From: an uncultured Clostridia bacterium
Lineage (GTDB): Bacteria; Bacillota; Clostridia; TANB77; CAG-508
Assembly (NCBI GenBank): GCA_948891265.1
Contig: CAQUBD010000025.1
Location: 1 to 22,265, forward strand
Reading direction: 5' to 3'
DNA length: 22,265 nucleotides
Below are positions 14,649 through 22,106 of the stretch, piece after piece (the stretch's first letter is position 1; the number at the start of each line of letters is the position of its first letter). Position numbers and translations under genes: made by a program. The notes beneath the pieces are model-generated. The model worked only from the letters and a program-made list of their open reading frames with translations. It did no database searches and was not told the DNA's origin.

Positions 14649-14734
14649 AAAATTATTAAGATATGTAAAAAAGGACAAAAACTAATAGAATATAATAAGT
14701 AAAAATGTCCAAAACGTCTTAGGGAGGAAAAATT

Positions 14735-17700
14735 ATGTATAAAAAAGTAGAATTAAAAGACGGCTTTGTAGGAATGGAAAGAGAAGTCGCAGAAAAATGG
14801 AAAGAAAAAAACATAATCAAGAAAAATTTTGATATGAACAAAGGAAAAAGATATTTCACATTTTATGATGGGCCTCCAACAGCAAATGGAAAACCTCATG
14901 TTGGTCATATCGAAACAAGAGTTATGAAAGACATCATACCAAGATACAAAGTTATGAAAGGATATCAGGTTATAAGAAAAGCTGGATGGGACACACATGG
15001 TCTACCAGTAGAACTTGAAATTGAAAAGAAACTTGGAATATCAGGTAAACAACAAATTGAAGAATATGGTGTAGAAAAATTTGTTAAAGAATGTAAAGAA
15101 AGTGTTTTTACATATGTTAATATGTGGGAACAAATGACAAATAAAGTTGGATATTGGGTTGATATGGATAATCCATATGTAACATATCACAATGAATATA
15201 TTGAGTCAGTATGGTGGGCACTAAGCCAATTATGGGAGAAAGGTCTTTTATATGAAGGTCATAAAGTAATGCCATATTGCCCAAGATGTGGAACAGCATT
15301 ATCATCACATGAAGTTGCACAAGGCTATAAAGATGTAAAAGATCTAACTTGTGTTGCTAAATTTAAAGTTGCAGAAAGCCAAAACACATACATTCTAGCT
15401 TGGACAACAACTCCATGGACATTACCATCAAACTTAGCATTATGTGTAAACAAATCTTACACATATGTAGAAGTTAAAGCAAATATAGGAACAGATGAAG
15501 AGCCAGTATATGAAAACTATATTTTAGCAAAAGACTTACTAGAAGCAGTTTTAAAAGAAACACCATATGAAATAGTTAAAGAATTTAAAGGTGAAGAATT
15601 ATTAGGAACAAAATATGAGCAATTAATTCCATTTGCAAAAGTAGATGGAAAAGCATTTGAAGTAATACATGGAGACTATGTAAACTTAGAAGATGGTACA
15701 GGAATTGTTCACATTGCTCCAGCTTATGGTGAAGATGATAGTTTTGTTGCTAAGCAAAATGGAATTACATTTGTAAATTTAGTAGATAAATCAGGAAAAT
15801 TTGTGCCTGAAGTAGAACCATGGGCAGGTAGATTTGTTAGAGATTGTAATGAAGATATTTGTAAGTGGTTAGCTGAAGAAAACAAGTTATTCAGCAAAGA
15901 AAAACACTTACACTCATATCCACATTGTTGGAGATGTGACACACCACTTCTATATTATCCAAAAGAAAGTTGGTTTGTTGCAATGAGCAAGCTAAGAGAT
16001 GAATTAGTAGCAAACAATAATAAAGTAAATTGGTATCCAGATACAATTAGAACAGGAAGATTTGGAAAATTCTTAGAAAATGTAATAGATTGGGGAATTT
16101 CAAGAGATAGATATTGGGGAACACCACTTCCAATTTGGACTTGTGAAGATGAAAATTGCGGACATCAAGAATGTATAGGAAGTATAGAAGACTTAAAAGC
16201 AAAAGCGATAGACTGTCCAGAAGATATAGAATTACACAAACCATATATAGATGAAGTACATCTAAGATGTCCAAAATGTGGAAAGAAAATGACAAGAGCA
16301 AAAGAAGTTATAGACTGCTGGTTTGACTCAGGTTCAATGCCATTTGCACAATTACACTATCCATTTGAAAATAAAGAATTATTTGACACAAACTTCCCAG
16401 CTGGGTTTATATCAGAAGCAATTGACCAAACAAGAGGATGGTTCTATACATTAACAGCACTAGGAACAGCATTATTTGGAAAAACACCATTTGAAAACTG
16501 TATAGTACTAGGACATGTATTAGACGAAAAAGGACAAAAAATGTCAAAATCAAAAGGTAATGGAGTAGACCCAATGATGTTACTAGATACAGTAGGAGCA
16601 GATGCAACAAGATGGCACTTCTATACAGTATCTGCACCATGGTTACCAACAAGATTAGGACTAAACAATGTGCAAGAAACACAAAGAGGATTTTTAAGCA
16701 CTTTATGGAATGTATATTCATTCTATGTTTTATATGCAGAAATTGACCAATTTAACCCATTGAATTACAAAGATTTCAAAATAACAAATGTAATGGATAA
16801 ATGGATAATTTCTAAATTAAATACATTAATCAAAAATGTAGATGAAAAACTAGAAAAATATGATATAACATCAGCAGCTCTAGAAATAGAAGAATTTACA
16901 GATAGTTTATCAAACTGGTATGTACGTAGAAATAGAGAAAGATTCTGGAGTCAAGAATTAACAGACGATAAAATTGGAGCATATGTAACACTATATGAAG
17001 TATTAGTAAAATTAGCAAAAATATCAGCACCATTTGTACCATTTATAACAGAAGAAATCTATCAAAATTTAGTAGCAGGACTAGACAGCACAGCGCCTGA
17101 AAGCATACACTTATGTATGTGGCCAGAAGTAGATGAAAATGCAATAGACAGCAAACTAGAAAAAGAAATGGACTTAGCATATGCAATAGTAAAACTAGGA
17201 AGAAGCGCGAGAAATTCAGCAAATATTAAAAATAGACAGCCATTATCAGAAATGCTAATATCTGTTGACACATTACCTGAATATTATTCAGACATAGTAA
17301 AAGAAGAATTAAATGTAAAAACTGTTAAACTAGGAGCAGAAATGTCAGAATACGTAAACTTTGAAATTAAGCCAAATCTACCAGTATTAGGAAAAGAATA
17401 TGGAAAATTAATTCCTAGAATAAAACAAGAAATAGCAAAGAAAAATCAAATGGATTTAGCAAACACAGTAAAAAATGGCGGAGTAGAATACATTGAAATA
17501 GATGATGTTCAAATTGGATTAAATTCAGAAAACTTACTTGTAACAATGCAAGGAAAAGAAGGATTTGCATTTTCTGGAGAAGGTGAAATAGGAGTTGTAT
17601 TAGACACACATATTACACAAGAATTAAAAGAAGAAGGATATGTAAGAGAAGTATTATCAAAAGTACAAAATATGAGAAAAGATAAAGGCTTTGAAGTATT

Positions 17701-17887
17701 AGATAAAATTAATCTTTATGTATCAGGAAACGAAATGCTTGAAAATGTAATAAAAGCAAATTCAGAATTAATTAAACATGATACTTTGGCATTAGATATT
17801 ATATATGGAGCAGATAGAACAGATTACACAGAAACAAATATTAATGGTGAAATGTTAAATATAGATGTTGAAGTTGTAAAATATTAA
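14735..17887 (+). CDS. ileS: Isoleucyl-tRNA synthetase
   Basis: IleRS charges tRNA-Ile and edits misactivated Val. The 1050-residue product has the HIGH motif as HVGH (55-58) in GPPTANGKPHVGH, a CP1 editing insertion with AWTTTPWTLPSNLAL and DGTGIVHIAPAYGEDD, Cys-rich zinc knuckles (CPRCG near 180; CWRCD; CPKCG), SRDRYWGTPLPIW, EAIDQTRGWFYTL and KMSKS (602-606). The C-terminal anticodon-binding domain contains LSNWYVRRNRERFW. Its length and sequence fit the longer IleRS2-type branch rather than the E. coli/S. aureus IleRS1 branch; IleRS2 enzymes are known for lower mupirocin sensitivity. The HVGH signature is canonical, not the swapped form reported in hyper-resistant IleRS2. AGGGAGG precedes the ATG. 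Control is probably by the Ile T-box about 660 bases upstream. Confidence 0.97.
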   Translation: MYKKVELKDGFVGMEREVAEKWKEKNIIKKNFDMNKGKRYFTFYDGPPTANGKPHVGHIETRVMKDIIPRYKVMKGYQVIRKAGWDTHGLPVELEIEKKLGISGKQQIEEYGVEKFVKECKESVFTYVNMWEQMTNKVGYWVDMDNPYVTYHNEYIESVWWALSQLWEKGLLYEGHKVMPYCPRCGTALSSHEVAQGYKDVKDLTCVAKFKVAESQNTYILAWTTTPWTLPSNLALCVNKSYTYVEVKANIGTDEEPVYENYILAKDLLEAVLKETPYEIVKEFKGEELLGTKYEQLIPFAKVDGKAFEVIHGDYVNLEDGTGIVHIAPAYGEDDSFVAKQNGITFVNLVDKSGKFVPEVEPWAGRFVRDCNEDICKWLAEENKLFSKEKHLHSYPHCWRCDTPLLYYPKESWFVAMSKLRDELVANNNKVNWYPDTIRTGRFGKFLENVIDWGISRDRYWGTPLPIWTCEDENCGHQECIGSIEDLKAKAIDCPEDIELHKPYIDEVHLRCPKCGKKMTRAKEVIDCWFDSGSMPFAQLHYPFENKELFDTNFPAGFISEAIDQTRGWFYTLTALGTALFGKTPFENCIVLGHVLDEKGQKMSKSKGNGVDPMMLLDTVGADATRWHFYTVSAPWLPTRLGLNNVQETQRGFLSTLWNVYSFYVLYAEIDQFNPLNYKDFKITNVMDKWIISKLNTLIKNVDEKLEKYDITSAALEIEEFTDSLSNWYVRRNRERFWSQELTDDKIGAYVTLYEVLVKLAKISAPFVPFITEEIYQNLVAGLDSTAPESIHLCMWPEVDENAIDSKLEKEMDLAYAIVKLGRSARNSANIKNRQPLSEMLISVDTLPEYYSDIVKEELNVKTVKLGAEMSEYVNFEIKPNLPVLGKEYGKLIPRIKQEIAKKNQMDLANTVKNGGVEYIEIDDVQIGLNSENLLVTMQGKEGFAFSGEGEIGVVLDTHITQELKEEGYVREVLSKVQNMRKDKGFEVLDKINLYVSGNEMLENVIKANSELIKHDTLALDIIYGADRTDYTETNINGEMLNIDVEVVKY

Positions 17888-17894
17888 AAGCAAT

Positions 17895-17926
17895 AGCCCC
17901 AAACTCTTTCGAGAATGGGGCTTTTT
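17895..17926 (+). terminator. Intrinsic terminator of ileS
   Basis: AGCCCC (17895-17900) pairs with GGGGCT (17917-17922) around an inner CTC/GAG stem and is followed by TTTTACTTTT. It lies 8 bases after the ileS stop. Confidence 0.85.
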
Positions 17927-17968
17927 ACTTTTCTGATATAAAATTTATACCAGACAATAGAGTTAAGA

Positions 17969-18154
17969 CTAGTAACGGTAACGAGTGTGCGAAAATGTCC
18001 ACCGATGTCCGCAATTTGTACAAGTCACAGTCTTACGAATTGTGGGAAACAGAGCATCAATTTTCTCTACATCGGTTACTTTACCTGTTAATTTCCGTTC
18101 CTCATAATTTACAGATCCTTTAGGTGCACAGTACTTACACATTTTTCTTAACAT
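17969..18154 (-). CDS. Small zinc-ribbon protein (61 aa)
   Basis: The minus-strand product starts MLRKMCKYCAPKGSVNYEER and ends TCTNCGHRWTFSHTRYRY. Two Cys-x-x-Cys pairs (CKYC and CTNC, about 40 residues apart) form a likely single zinc ribbon; the C-terminal half is basic and aromatic. The start is the ATG at 18154, because CCTAGGAGGT lies just before it; an upstream in-frame ATG at 18193 lies within the promoter region. A consensus promoter drives the gene. I do not recognise a named family; RNA, DNA or protein binding are all possible. It faces ileS tail to tail. Confidence 0.85.
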   Translation of the reverse strand: MLRKMCKYCAPKGSVNYEERKLTGKVTDVEKIDALFPTIRKTVTCTNCGHRWTFSHTRYRY

Positions 18155-18170
18155 ATTTTTACCTCCTAGG

Positions 18171-18192
18171 TGTATGATAAACGTATTATACA
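18171..18192. promoter_or_regulatory. Operator-like inverted repeat over the zinc-ribbon gene -10 box
   Basis: TGTATGATA (18171-18179) and TATTATACA (18184-18192) are inverted repeats with one mismatch and a 4-base centre. They cover the -10 hexamer and transcription start of the minus-strand promoter, a typical repressor position. Part of the symmetry could simply reflect the palindromic tendency of a TATAAT box. Confidence 0.4.
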
Positions 18193-18213
18193 ATAGATTT
18201 ACATAAATGTCAA
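18185..18213 (-). promoter_or_regulatory. Consensus sigma-A promoter of the zinc-ribbon gene
   Basis: On the minus strand TTGACA (18208-18213) and TATAAT (18185-18190) match consensus at all twelve positions with a 17-base spacer. This is the best promoter in the window, about 30 bases ahead of the start codon. Confidence 0.88.
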
Positions 18214-18240
18214 GTTTGGGAAAATTTCAAAAATTAATAG

Positions 18241-18269
18241 TTGCATAAAAATTTTATATATGTTAAAAT
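18241..18269 (+). promoter_or_regulatory. Candidate promoter of the CmpB-like gene
   Basis: TTGCAT (18241-18246), a 17-base spacer and TAAAAT (18264-18269) lie about 37 bases before the ATG at 18306. It is divergent from the zinc-ribbon promoter; the two -35 boxes are about 27 bases apart. Confidence 0.55.
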
Positions 18270-18305
18270 CAAAATCAGAAATTAGAAGAAACTTAGGAGA
18301 CACAT

Positions 18306-18872
18306 ATGAGTAAAGAAAATATAAAAAGTACAGAAAAAAGCAAATTAAATGAAAGACAGAAGATAGTAATATACTTTTTTATATATGCAATTTTAGGATG
18401 GATTCTAGAAACAGTATTTTGCTTAGTAACATTAGGAACATTTACAAAAAGAGGATTTTTATATGGACCATTATGTCCAATGTATGGATTTGCAGCAGTT
18501 GCCATGGTACAATTAATAAAAAATGTAAAAACAAACACAGTAGGAAAATTCTGTATATGCATGATTTTATTTACTATATTTGAATATGTTGTAGCAGTAG
18601 TATTGGAAAGTTTATTTGGACTAAGATGGTGGGATTATTCAAACGAAGTACTTAATTTTCAAGGGAGAATAAGCTTACCATATTCAATTGCATGGGGTAT
18701 AATAGGAATAATATTTATAGATAAAATACATCCATATGTAAAAACAAAAATAGATAAATATTCAGAAAAAATTTCTAAAAATGTACAGATATTAATTTTG
18801 GCTATAGCAGTATTAGTAATATCAATTGATTTTATATTATCTATATATAGATATAGTATAATGCTATTATAA
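18306..18872 (+). CDS. Multi-pass membrane protein, CmpB/putative ABC-transporter type IV family
   Basis: The 188-residue product has four to five predicted membrane helices: IVIYFFIYAILGWILETVF, CPMYGFAAVAMVQLI, FCICMILFTIFEYVVAVVLES, SIAWGIIGIIFI and LILAIAVLVISIDFIL. The family signature is strong: GWILETVF, KRGFLYGPLCPMYGF, and LESLFGLRWWDYSN with the RWWDYS motif, plus NFQGRISLPYSIAWG. This matches the CmpB/DUF1113 family annotated as putative ABC transporter permease; no ATPase is adjacent, so transport is not shown. A short charged N terminus (about 20 residues) is cytoplasmic. TTAGGAG precedes the ATG. It appears monocistronic. Confidence 0.87.
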   Translation: MSKENIKSTEKSKLNERQKIVIYFFIYAILGWILETVFCLVTLGTFTKRGFLYGPLCPMYGFAAVAMVQLIKNVKTNTVGKFCICMILFTIFEYVVAVVLESLFGLRWWDYSNEVLNFQGRISLPYSIAWGIIGIIFIDKIHPYVKTKIDKYSEKISKNVQILILAIAVLVISIDFILSIYRYSIMLL

Positions 18873-18895
18873 CAATAGAGGCTTGATTAATGTTT

Positions 18896-18930
18896 TATAT
18901 AATAGGAAAGTATGACTTTACTATTATATA
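18896..18930. repeat. ATAGGAAAGT hairpin repeat, copy 3
   Basis: TATATAATAGGAAAGT (18896-18911) pairs with ACTTTACTATTATATA (18915-18930), 15 of 16 positions, around the loop ATG. It is the near twin of the unit at 14072-14104 and lies just after the CmpB-like gene, where with the following A/T-rich stretch it may also help end transcription. Confidence 0.75.
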
Positions 18931-18956
18931 AAAAAAGACTAACATAAGTTAGTCTA
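18931..18956 (-). terminator. Intrinsic terminator of the minus-strand 45-aa gene
   Basis: On the minus strand AGACTAAC, loop TTAT, GTTAGTCT is followed by TTTTTT. The stem's first arm begins within the stop codon of the 45-aa gene (18954-18956). Confidence 0.8.
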
Positions 18957-19091
18957 AAACATTTTTAATGTGTCTTCAATAATATAAGAAACTTGTTCTA
19001 CATCTTCATTATCTGTTTCAACCTTAAAAGAAGTAATTTTCTTATTAATAAATTGAAAAACGGATACAGTAATAGTACCAATCTTATTCAT
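18954..19091 (-). CDS. Small hypothetical protein (45 aa), minus strand
   Basis: The ATG at 19091 (minus strand) opens 45 codons ending in TAG at 18956-18954. The product begins MNKIGTITVSVFQFINKKIT and ends EQVSYIIEDTLKMF: a possible beta-hairpin followed by an acidic amphipathic helix, with no membrane segment or Cys. GGGAGG lies 8 bases before the ATG, and a clean terminator begins at the stop, so a functional small gene is likely. I do not recognise a family. An overlapping plus-strand open frame here has no ribosome binding site. Confidence 0.7.
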   Translation of the reverse strand: MNKIGTITVSVFQFINKKITSFKVETDNEDVEQVSYIIEDTLKMF

Positions 19092-19225
19092 TTCAACATC
19101 CTCCCTTCAAACGCGCGAGGAATATACTATAACATAGTAATGAGGAGAATGTTGTCGAAAGTTGACAAAAAATTTTAAAACATTGGTAATATTGTTTATC
19201 ATAACAAAAGATTTAATTGGATATA

Positions 19226-19231
19226 TATAAT
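19226..19231 (+). promoter_or_regulatory. Possible -10 box of the tRNA-Thr transcription unit
   Basis: A perfect TATAAT stands 13 bases before the truncated tRNA copy, but no -35 is visible at 17 bases. A TTGACA at 19162-19167 lies too far upstream for this -10; it could instead pair with TAATAT (19187-19192) at a long 19-base spacing. Confidence 0.3.
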
Positions 19232-19244
19232 ATAAAAATTTTAT

Positions 19245-19267
19245 GCCACTATAGCTCAGTTGGTAGA
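19245..19267 (+). pseudogene. Truncated 5' portion of a tRNA-Thr copy
   Basis: Twenty-three bases, from GCCACTATAGC to TTGGTAGA, are identical to the first 23 bases of the intact tRNA-Thr at 19383. The copy includes the acceptor 5' strand and most of the D arm, then diverges where GAGC should continue (GATGC here). No matching 3' half follows; instead there is a GC-richer hairpin region (19268 to about 19340). It occupies the place just after the possible -10 box. Confidence 0.75.
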
Positions 19268-19269
19268 TG

Positions 19270-19305
19270 CTGAGGTTGTTCGAGCAGAGCGAGTTACAAC
19301 GTCAG
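19270..19305. repeat. Hairpin joined to the truncated tRNA copy
   Basis: CTGAGGTTGT (19270-19279) pairs with ACAACGTCAG (19296-19305) with one G-G mismatch. Further words GCGAAGC and GCTTGCG (19309-19333) follow. The tract is richer in GC than its surroundings and has no coding potential that I can see. Confidence 0.5.
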
Positions 19306-19382
19306 TATGCGAAGCGAAGTGTAGCTGCTTGCGACAGTTAAGAAGAAAAAATTGATATTGTAAAGTAATTAAAAGAAGATAT

Positions 19383-19458
19383 GCCACTATAGCTCAGTTG
19401 GTAGAGCAACGGATTCGTAACCCGTAGGTCAGCAGTTCGATTCTGCTTAGTGGCTCCA
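19383..19458 (+). tRNA. tRNA-Thr (anticodon CGT)
   Basis: The 76 bases fold as a standard tRNA with encoded CCA: acceptor GCCACTA/TAGTGGC, D arm GCTC/GAGC, anticodon loop TTCGTAA (anticodon CGT, reading ACG), five-base variable loop, T arm AGCAG/CTGCT with TTCGATT, discriminator T. One A-C mismatch closes the anticodon stem next to the loop. A terminator follows 36 bases later. Confidence 0.93.
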
Positions 19459-19494
19459 TTAAGTAAAATCGTCGCACCAGACGAAAACATTGAT

Positions 19495-19521
19495 AAATCA
19501 ACTGTAAAGGTTGATTTTTTT
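19495..19521 (+). terminator. Intrinsic terminator after tRNA-Thr
   Basis: AAATCAAC (19495-19502) pairs with GTTGATTT (19510-19517) around a 7-base loop and runs into a T-tract. Confidence 0.8.
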
Positions 19522-19557
19522 AATGCCTTTATCTTGAAAAAGGAAGGATGGTGTGGT

Positions 19558-19842
19558 ATGATTAGCATTGTAAAGAAGAAAAACAAGATTAAAAGAGAAT
19601 TGCTCTCTAAAATTGAATGGGCTTGTAGTTTGAATGCTATAAAACTTGAACACGAAATGATATTTGAAGGTTGTTTAAGGATTATAGAACATACAAACTT
19701 AGCGTATGTAGAACCACATAGAGTAATCATTAAAGATAAGTTATTTTTATTCTTTAATGAATGTGATTACTTTTATGTGGGAGATTTAAGGTATAAATAC
19801 CCTTTATCTCAGTTAAAAGACTACATAGAAAGGCTACTTTAA
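19558..19842 (+). CDS. Hypothetical protein (94 aa)
   Basis: The ATG at 19558 follows AAGGAAGGATGG; the open frame extends upstream into the tRNA gene but that part cannot be coding. The 94-residue product starts MISIVKKKNKIKRELLSKIE and continues with a strand-rich middle (EMIFEGCLRIIEHTNLAYVEPHRVIIKDKLFLFFNE) and a C-terminal helix (PLSQLKDYIERLL). The alternation IIEHT...VEPHRVIIKDKLFLFF loosely recalls the YabP/YqfC sporulation fold but lacks enough signature residues to assign. It sits between tRNA-Thr and the recombinase and may belong to the accessory element. Confidence 0.6.
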   Translation: MISIVKKKNKIKRELLSKIEWACSLNAIKLEHEMIFEGCLRIIEHTNLAYVEPHRVIIKDKLFLFFNECDYFYVGDLRYKYPLSQLKDYIERLL

Positions 19843-19914
19843 TTTTAGAGTTTTTTTGTGCTTAAAATTTATTTAAGTGGTTTTCCATTCAATATTGAAA
19901 GGAGAGATTTAAAA

Positions 19915-21706
19915 ATGAGTGAAGAAAAGAAAATAGCAGGAATTTATATTCGTGTAAGTACAGAAGATCAAGTCAGAGAACGGATTTAGTCTAGCAGAGC
20001 AAAAAGAAAAGTTATTACAACTTTGTAAATTTAAAGAATACGAAGTATTTAAGATTTATGAAGACGCTGGAATATCAGCAAAAAATATGAAAGATAGACC
20101 AGCATTTCAAGAAATGTTAGCAGATATGAAACAAGGTAAAGTCAATTATATTGTAGCCTATAAGTTAGATAGAGTTACTCGTAGCGTTCGTGATTTAGAA
20201 GAACTAATAACACAATTAGAAATGTATAATACTTATTTGGTGTGTGATAAAGACGATGTAAATACCTCTTCAGCTAATGGAAGATTTTTTGTGCGTATGC
20301 TAACAGTATTATCACAACTAGAAATTGAAATTGTAAGTGAAAGAACAAAGTTTGGCTTAAATGGTGCAATTAAGTCTGGTCATTTACCCGGAATTGTGCC
20401 ATTAGGATATAAAAAAGATAGTAATAAAAAGACTGTAATAGATGAAACTACAAAAGACGCCGTCATTAGAATATTTAATATGTATTTAGAGGGAAAAAGC
20501 TATCAACAAATTAGTAATACATTAAATAAAGAAAAAGTATTAGCACCAAAACATTGGAGAGATACAACAATTATGAAAATGATAGATAACAAAGTATATA
20601 TGGGAGATTATGAAAAAGGAAAATCTAATACTAAAGATACTCTAGTTTATATGAATGTAGTAGAGCCAATAATTAGTCGTGCTATGTGGAACGAAGCACA
20701 ATACCAAAAAGAGAAAAATCAAAGAAGTTATACAAGAGATAGAGTTTATATATTCTTTCAAAAACCAAAATGTCCTAAATGTAATAGAATAATGAAATGT
20801 AAAGGCTCTGGAGGAACTAAAAGAAAATATATGTACTATACTTGTGAACATTGCAAGACATATTACAGAGAAGATAAAATTGAAGAATGTTTACAGAGAT
20901 TTATTCTTGAGTTAGTCGAATATGATATGGCAGTCAAGAAATACTTTTTACCAATACTAGCTGACAAAAAGGAAACAAAAACAGAAAAACTAGACCAAGA
21001 AATTGATACATTACAAAAGCAAAAAGAGAGAATAAAAAAGGCTTATGTAAGTGGTATAGTTGAAATGGAAGATTTCTCTGAAGATTACAAAATTATTGAA
21101 GAAAAAATAAAGATTTTAGAAACAAAAAGATATGAAAAACTGAATATGAACAGTCTATCATTTACGCCACAACAACTAATGGCTGACAGAGATATTGAAA
21201 GAGAAAAGCTAATAAAAGATAACAAATTAAATGAAACTTTAAAACAAGAGTGGAACAAAAAATCCAAAGAAGAAAAGCAAGAATTTATTTCAAAATTTAT
21301 TGAATCAATGACATTATTGAAGAACAAAAACGGAGAATTTTACATTGACAAAATAAATTTTAGAAGTAGTTATATTGAACAATTAACAAAATTTTTTGCA
21401 TTAGGAATAGCAGATGTTTATGTCCCAGTTGAAGTGAATGAAGAAGAAAAAGAAATTAGGACAAGTGTTAATATAAATCAAGAGCAATTAGATGATTATA
21501 TTACAAGACTTAATAAAGAATTTGAAATAGAATTTTACGAATTATTTTCAAAAAATGTGAATCAAAATAAAGAAGAAATTGAAATAAAATTGAATAAAGG
21601 AAAGCAAAAATTGATTCGATTAGTTGCTGTAAAAGATAACAAAACTTTCTCAAAATCAAAGAAAGAAATTTATAAAATTGGAGCAGTAATTAGTAATCAA
21701 AAATGA
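19915..21706 (+). pseudogene. Large serine recombinase, broken by a single-base frameshift
   Basis: Large serine recombinases integrate and excise phages and transposons through a Ser nucleophile. The ATG at 19915 (after AAAGGAGAG) begins MSEEKKIAGIYIRVSTEDQ with catalytic Ser15, but the frame reads ...RERI and then TAG. Dropping one C at 19981 restores the expected VREGFSLAEQKEKLL and joins to the long frame, giving 596 residues. The domains are resolvase (1-150, with YKLDRVTRSVRDL and ERTKFGLNGAIKSG), recombinase (about 160-280, LGYKK...YMGDYEKG), a zinc ribbon (CPKCNR...CEHCKTYY), a coiled coil (about 330-390) and a charged C terminus. The frame containing the ATG at 20087 lacks Ser15. As read, it encodes no active enzyme; sequencing error is possible. 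Confidence 0.85.
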
Positions 21707-21803
21707 AAAAATTAGAGGGAAAATTCAAGGCAAATACAATTTTTGTACTCCTATATATCTCCTAACAAGCACTGAATTTTTCCTCCCTAGTCAAAATTCG
21801 AAA

Positions 21804-21822
21804 TTTGGGACTAAGTCCCAAA
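21804..21822. repeat. Short palindrome after the recombinase
   Basis: TTTGGGACT pairs with AGTCCCAAA around a central A (19 bases). It carries the GGGAC/GTCCC word seen in the other palindromes. An imperfect inverted repeat (AGAGGGAAAATTCA near 21713 with TGAATTTTTCCTCCCT near 21773) precedes it. Together they fill the 148-base gap before the next gene. Confidence 0.5.
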
Positions 21823-21854
21823 CCCTTTATAAAACAAAGAAAGGAATAAGAAAA

Positions 21855-22106
21855 ATGATATTAAAAAATAATAGTGAAGATGTAAAAGTTTTAGTGAAAT
21901 ATTTTGAAACTTTAAATATAAAAGATAAATTAAAGTTGAGTATAATTGTTTTAAAAAGTGATTTGATAAAATTAAATGTTGATAAAGAAAAGTTAGTTGA
22001 TATATTAAAAAATTTCTTATGTGTTTTTGATAAAAACTATAATAAAAATGCAATGATTTCTTATAAAGATAATATGGATGTTTTTACATTAGCAAAGGTA
22101 ATGTAA
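21855..22106 (+). CDS. Hypothetical protein (83 aa)
   Basis: The ATG at 21855 follows AAAGAAAGGAA. The 83-residue product is Lys/Asn/Leu-rich and mostly helical (VKVLVKYFETLNIKDKLKL, DKEKLVDILKNFLCVF), soluble, with no recognisable motif. It follows the recombinase and is probably accessory. Codon use is like the rest of the window. No function is proposed. Confidence 0.6.
   Translation: MILKNNSEDVKVLVKYFETLNIKDKLKLSIIVLKSDLIKLNVDKEKLVDILKNFLCVFDKNYNKNAMISYKDNMDVFTLAKVM

Noticed and set aside
18993..19178. Plus-strand 61-aa open frame
   Set aside because: It overlaps the minus-strand 45-aa gene, which has a ribosome binding site and a terminator; the plus frame has neither.
19245..19458. 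Attachment sites (attL/attR) of an element using tRNA-Thr
   Set aside because: The duplicated part is the 5' half, and the adjacent recombinase is of the serine type, which does not normally use tRNA 3' ends.
19450..19557. Start of the 94-aa ORF inside tRNA-Thr
   Set aside because: The first codons would use the tRNA 3' end and a terminator; the ATG at 19558 has a ribosome binding site.
19558..19842. Assignment to the YabP/YqfC sporulation family
   Set aside because: Only a loose strand pattern matches; the characteristic Gly and acidic positions are not evident.
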